Shown here: positions 25,701 to 28,824 of the stretch, piece by piece
Layout: the number at the start of each line of letters is the position of its first letter
How positions within the stretch are numbered: the first letter of the stretch is position 1
Assembly: GCA_943704425.1 (NCBI GenBank)
Contig: CALSCP010002228.1
Coordinates: 10,001-38,824, forward strand
Source of the DNA: Ministeria vibrans ATCC 50519
Taxonomy: Eukaryota > Opisthokonta > Filasterea
Reading direction: 5' to 3'
DNA: 28,824 nt
Made by a program: the position numbers and the translations under genes
Notes under the pieces: generated by a model
What the model was told of the DNA's origin: nothing
The model's database searches: none
Seen by the model: only the letters and a program-made list of their open reading frames with translations

Positions 25701-28083
25701 CACAGTTTGACTGCGGCGGCACGTACGTCCTCCTCGCGCATGTCCATGCGCGACGAATAGTGAGAGGCGGGCGAGCCGTTGTACGAGGCGACGGAGGAAG
25801 TGCGCTGCTGCTGCCGCTGACGCAGCTGTTTTTGCTTCTCGTTCATGTACTTGCGCTGCTCAATGCGTAATTCGGAGAGGCGCTGGACGGGCTTGGCAAA
25901 GCGGTAGAAGTAGAACTCGTCGGCAAAAGGTTGATCGTTGGCAACGTGATGGATGAAGCCATTGTCCATAAGTGCATTGCCGAGACGCACTGCCTCAACG
26001 GGCAACTTTGAGAGGTTATGGGCAATGATGGCACGCACTGCCTCCTTGCCAACAAAGCAGTTGCGGTAGGCCAGCATGTGGTACGTGCGCGTCTTTGACT
26101 CGACCAGCGTACACAGCGTGATGGCGACCTCGCGCAGCTGGTCACGGCGCAACACTGCCTCCTCAACAAACTCATCCTCGTCATACTCATTCATGGCACT
26201 ACCAGCACCCGCCGCAACTGCCCCCGCCTCAACAAGTCGCGACGCCGCATACGCCACAGCAACCTCGTCGTACACTGACGTCTGGAGCGTCTTGGTGGCA
26301 GTGGCACCGGCGGAGCTCTCGTTGGCATTGGCAGTACCTTCGGTACAGCTCTGGTTCTTTGGCTCGATCTTTGATACCGTCGATTGGGACTGTTGCTGTT
26401 GTTGTTGCTGCTGTTGTTGTTGGGCAAGCAGCTGCATCGCTGCTCCCGTCTCGGCACTTGCGTCATCATCATCGTCCGACACATCGTCCGAATCCTCTTC
26501 GGTGCCACTGCTACTGCCATTGTACTCTTCTTCGAGCGACGCGTCGTCCGTCTCAATGGGCACTTTGGCTTCGACTCGCACATCCGGATCGCGCTCGCGT
26601 CCCACCTGACTCTCTTCGTCGCTGTCGGGATCTTCAAGGTTGTCAAAGTGGTAGAAAAGACCGTTGTTCTCGATGCGATGATCGGCGGTGACGTGCTCGA
26701 CAAGGCCGTGTGTCATAAGAATGCCGCCGACACCAATAGCATCGCGCACATTGGCGGCGTACCCAAGACGGATAATGCAGCGCACCAGGTCGCGTCCGAA
26801 ACAGCAGTCCTCGTAGATCTTGCCGCGGTAGCGACGATCCGCACGCGGCACCTCTTCAAAGAGATGCCGAGCAACGACGCGCGCCTGACGGTCGTCGAGC
26901 CACTCGATCTGCCCAACGGCACGTACGCGGGGCATGACGGGCGGCGCAATGTCGTTAGAGCCTGCGCCGCCACTGCCGCCGCGCGGATCGAGCAACGAAC
27001 GACTGTCGGGAGACGAGAGCATACTCTCCTTATCTCTGTTATTATTATTATTATTGTTGTTGTTGTTGATTGTGGTATTGTTGCCGGTGCCCACTGCCAG
27101 CATGGAGGTGGAAGCGACGGCGGCTGCGTCTGCTTCGACAGCGGCAGTAGCAGCGGCCGCGACGCGTGCCGCTGTTTCGGGACGCACAATACTGGCGTTG
27201 CGCACCTCGTCGCAGATGCCGCGGTCAAAGTCGAAGATTTGGGTGGGGTCATTTTCGAGGCGCGACAGAATGCTGTCGTTGACGGAGAAGAGAAAGCGCA
27301 TTTCGACAAAGCGGCGCGCCAGATTGACGGCTTCGTCAGTGGTGCGCGCGACGCCCATGTCAATAAGATAGGAGACAATGTCGGCGGCCGTCGCACAGTG
27401 ACGATGCTTGCTGACGACGAAGGTACGGCGATCGCGAATCATTCGGCGACACAACAGAAGAGCTTGACCGCGCGACGAGCTGCGCGTCTCACCGCTGCTC
27501 CCCGACGCCGCAATGGCCGGCGAGAGCGCGAGAACAGGACGAGTGCGTGTGGACGAGGAGCTCGAAGCGAGTTTTCGCGAAGGCGAGGCGATCGACGACG
27601 ACGACGAGGCGGCGACGATCGTCGAACTTTTGGACGATGACACGACGGCCGTGGGCGCTGTCGAAGGGGCGGGCGTGGACGTGGCGGGCGCCGAGGCCGT
27701 CAGGGGAAGGCGACTGTTTGACTTGGGGGTGGCGGGCGCGACGGGCGGCGGCGACATGGCCGAAGATGCAGTGTTGTGCTGAACGACTACCAAGAACTTC
27801 ACCGGCTCGTCACGACCAAACGCTGGAATGGCCGTGAGAAGTTCGGCCGCAACGAGCTCCTTGATGCAATCCAACGACTGTTCAATGGTGTCGGCCAGAG
27901 CCAAGCCAACGAGCGCCGAAGTTGCATCAGACACTACATTTTGTGAAAGTATGAGGGAAAAAAAAAAAAAAAAAAAAGAAACGAACCTTCAATGGTACGA
28001 TGATATAACTTTTGCTTGAATATACGGTCCTCAGGTTGAACTCGATCGAGGAGTCGACCGAGCAGGACGTGAGGGTCCGCCAT
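20961..28083 (-). CDS. Multi-DEP phosphoinositide-specific phospholipase C
   Basis: Three exons (28083-27987, 27933-22957, 22570-20961) give 2227 residues. The N-terminal two-thirds carries DEP-like domains at about 5-84 (degenerate), 188-272, 382-464, 632-714, 770-850, 937-1017 and 1032-1139. Each follows the pattern Y..CFVGxxxVxxLI...A..LG..L...G.I.HV plus F...FYRF. A PH-like region (1257-1420) and a helical EF-hand-like region (1427-1652) follow. PLC-X (1660-1833) has catalytic His1676 in SSHNSYLTG, Glu1706/Asp1708 in EIDCWDG, His1721 in VYHGRTLTSK and Glu1755 in FENHCS. An acidic X-Y linker (1838-1915), PLC-Y (1916-2003, SSNYDPQPLWNAGCQLVALN, NGGCGYVAKP) and a C2-like domain (2026-2155) complete it. 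It should hydrolyse PtdIns(4,5)P2 to InsP3 and diacylglycerol with calcium. DEP domains bind membranes or receptors in other proteins. PolyN (322-331) and polyQ (537-547) runs lie in linkers. Confidence 0.93.
22571..22956 (-). other. PLC intron 2 (386 bases), GA-rich
   Basis: This intron splits the X domain between the first catalytic His and the EIDCWDG motif. It consists of (GA)n runs (about 22595-22634, 22660-22731, 22757-22780) separated by the element ggagaaagaaacaaagtg (22637, 22737). Donor gtatga and acceptor ctttgcag are clear, and the splice restores SSAEAYAKILL. Confidence 0.93.
25326..25374. repeat. 12-bp coding repeat (RTGS)n in PLC linker
   Basis: About four tandem copies of ggtgcgcgatcc encode the repeat Arg-Thr-Gly-Ser in the linker between the fourth and fifth intact DEP-region domains (protein residues about 889-903). 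Confidence 0.95.
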
Positions 28084-28824
28084 AAGAGATTAAATTATTT
28101 AATATTATAATTATTTTTATAATTTATATTTCTAATTTCAAAGTGGTACCCCTAATAATATTCATTGTGACTGTCTCAATTTGAACACGAAGGAGAACTA
28201 ATGTAATTCTTCTCAAATTATCGCTGATATAGTGTAAACATAGTTGGTCGGACCATGGTCGGACCATGTGTGTCATTTCAAACGAATGTGTGAAAACGCC
28301 TTCAAGCAGAATCCGCGTTTGATTATGTTTCTCTGCTTTCAATAAACACCCTCAAAGCTATTGTCGAGTCTCTCATCAAATGTTCCAAAGCTGCATTCCC
28401 ACAAGCATTTATTAAGCAACGAGTCAGGAAGTCAGCTGCGCATCGGTATGAAACTTCTCAACCTTGGAGTTGAGGTGGGCAACTTCCCAAGGGGGGTGGG
28501 GGCTCTGCAGCGGCGCGCACAACCACCGCACAACATTCGCATTTCTTCCACACGATACACCCACAACGCTATTTGAAAGCGATCACGCGCCAAAGAAATC
28601 ACAAATACGGTCATCATACTGTTTGTTTGCGCACAGAGAACCCAATAAAGTAGGCCAAGGAATTGCACATTATTTATCAGCGCATAAAATTTATGAAGAA
28701 TAAAAAACTTCACCTCCTCACACCACATGCCAGAATCCCCAATACACCCAAAACCACTGATCTCACACGCGACATTACCTCCCATCAAACACACCCACGG
28801 ACACCAACCCTCAAACGCCATCCT
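28084..28824. other. Intergenic: PLC upstream region
   Basis: These 741 bases hold no supportable gene. Next to the PLC start (28084-28140) the DNA is very AT-rich and is the likely promoter and 5' UTR. An 11-base unit ggtcggaccat is repeated in tandem at 28246-28267. An open frame on the minus strand (28432-28821) runs off the window edge. It is Cys- and Trp-rich with no recognised motif, and I do not call it. Confidence 0.6.

Noticed and set aside
26384-27640. Plus-strand ORF of 418 codons
   Set aside because: It is antisense to the DEP region of the PLC gene, where GC-rich coding DNA leaves the other strand open. No family similarity is visible.
28432-28821. Minus-strand ORF of 129 codons at the right edge
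   Set aside because: It has no recognisable motif, no neighbouring exon or splice evidence, and is cut by the window end. It cannot be supported or excluded.

Overview
The window is nuclear DNA from a eukaryote, most likely a free-living heterotrophic protist. Protein-coding genes lie on both strands and are cut by short GT-AG introns, several in pyrimidine-rich or simple-repeat DNA. The standard stop codons fit every gene. Spacing is tight: 35 to 200 bases between many neighbours. Simple repeats are abundant: (GT)n, (ATT)n, (GA)n and A/T tracts. One run of 68 Ns marks an assembly gap. The set of Ras, ARF6, PI-PLC, THO complex, Sec23/24 and proteasome chaperone genes is typical of eukaryotes in general. 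It does not fix the lineage, and I do not name a species. All exon structures were inferred by reading splice sites and checking that the phases join; none has transcript support.

Layout, left to right. (1) Plus strand, 1-2667: 3' part of an unrecognised protein with an acidic core and a nucleoporin-like FG/basic tail. (2) Minus, 2927-4135: secreted CBM9-like carbohydrate-binding protein. (3) Minus, 4296-6192: a Ras GTPase in seven exons; its first intron holds the gap. (4) Minus, 6825-7837: ARF6. (5) Minus, 8885-10786: C-terminal part of a Sec23/Sec24-family protein whose N-terminal half cannot be found. (6) Plus, 11091-13100: THOC1. (7) Minus, 13136-18236: a 1608-residue type II membrane GT90 (CAP10-like) glycosyltransferase whose catalytic domain is interrupted by about 800 residues of low-complexity repeats. 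(8) Plus, 18334-18791: proteasome assembly chaperone PSMG3. (9) Minus, 19130-20818: ELO fatty-acid elongase. (10) Minus, 20961-28083: a 2227-residue phosphoinositide phospholipase C with an N-terminal array of about seven DEP domains.

The genes do not form one pathway. Several act at membranes: Ras, ARF6 and PLC in phosphoinositide/GTPase signalling, Sec23/24, ELO and GT90 in the ER/Golgi. The most unusual items are the multi-DEP PLC, the split GT90 enzyme, the headless Sec23/24-like gene, and an intronic minisatellite family sharing the core ACAAAGTGATAGAGAG in several neighbouring genes, in both orientations. About 28084-28824 holds no gene I can support.
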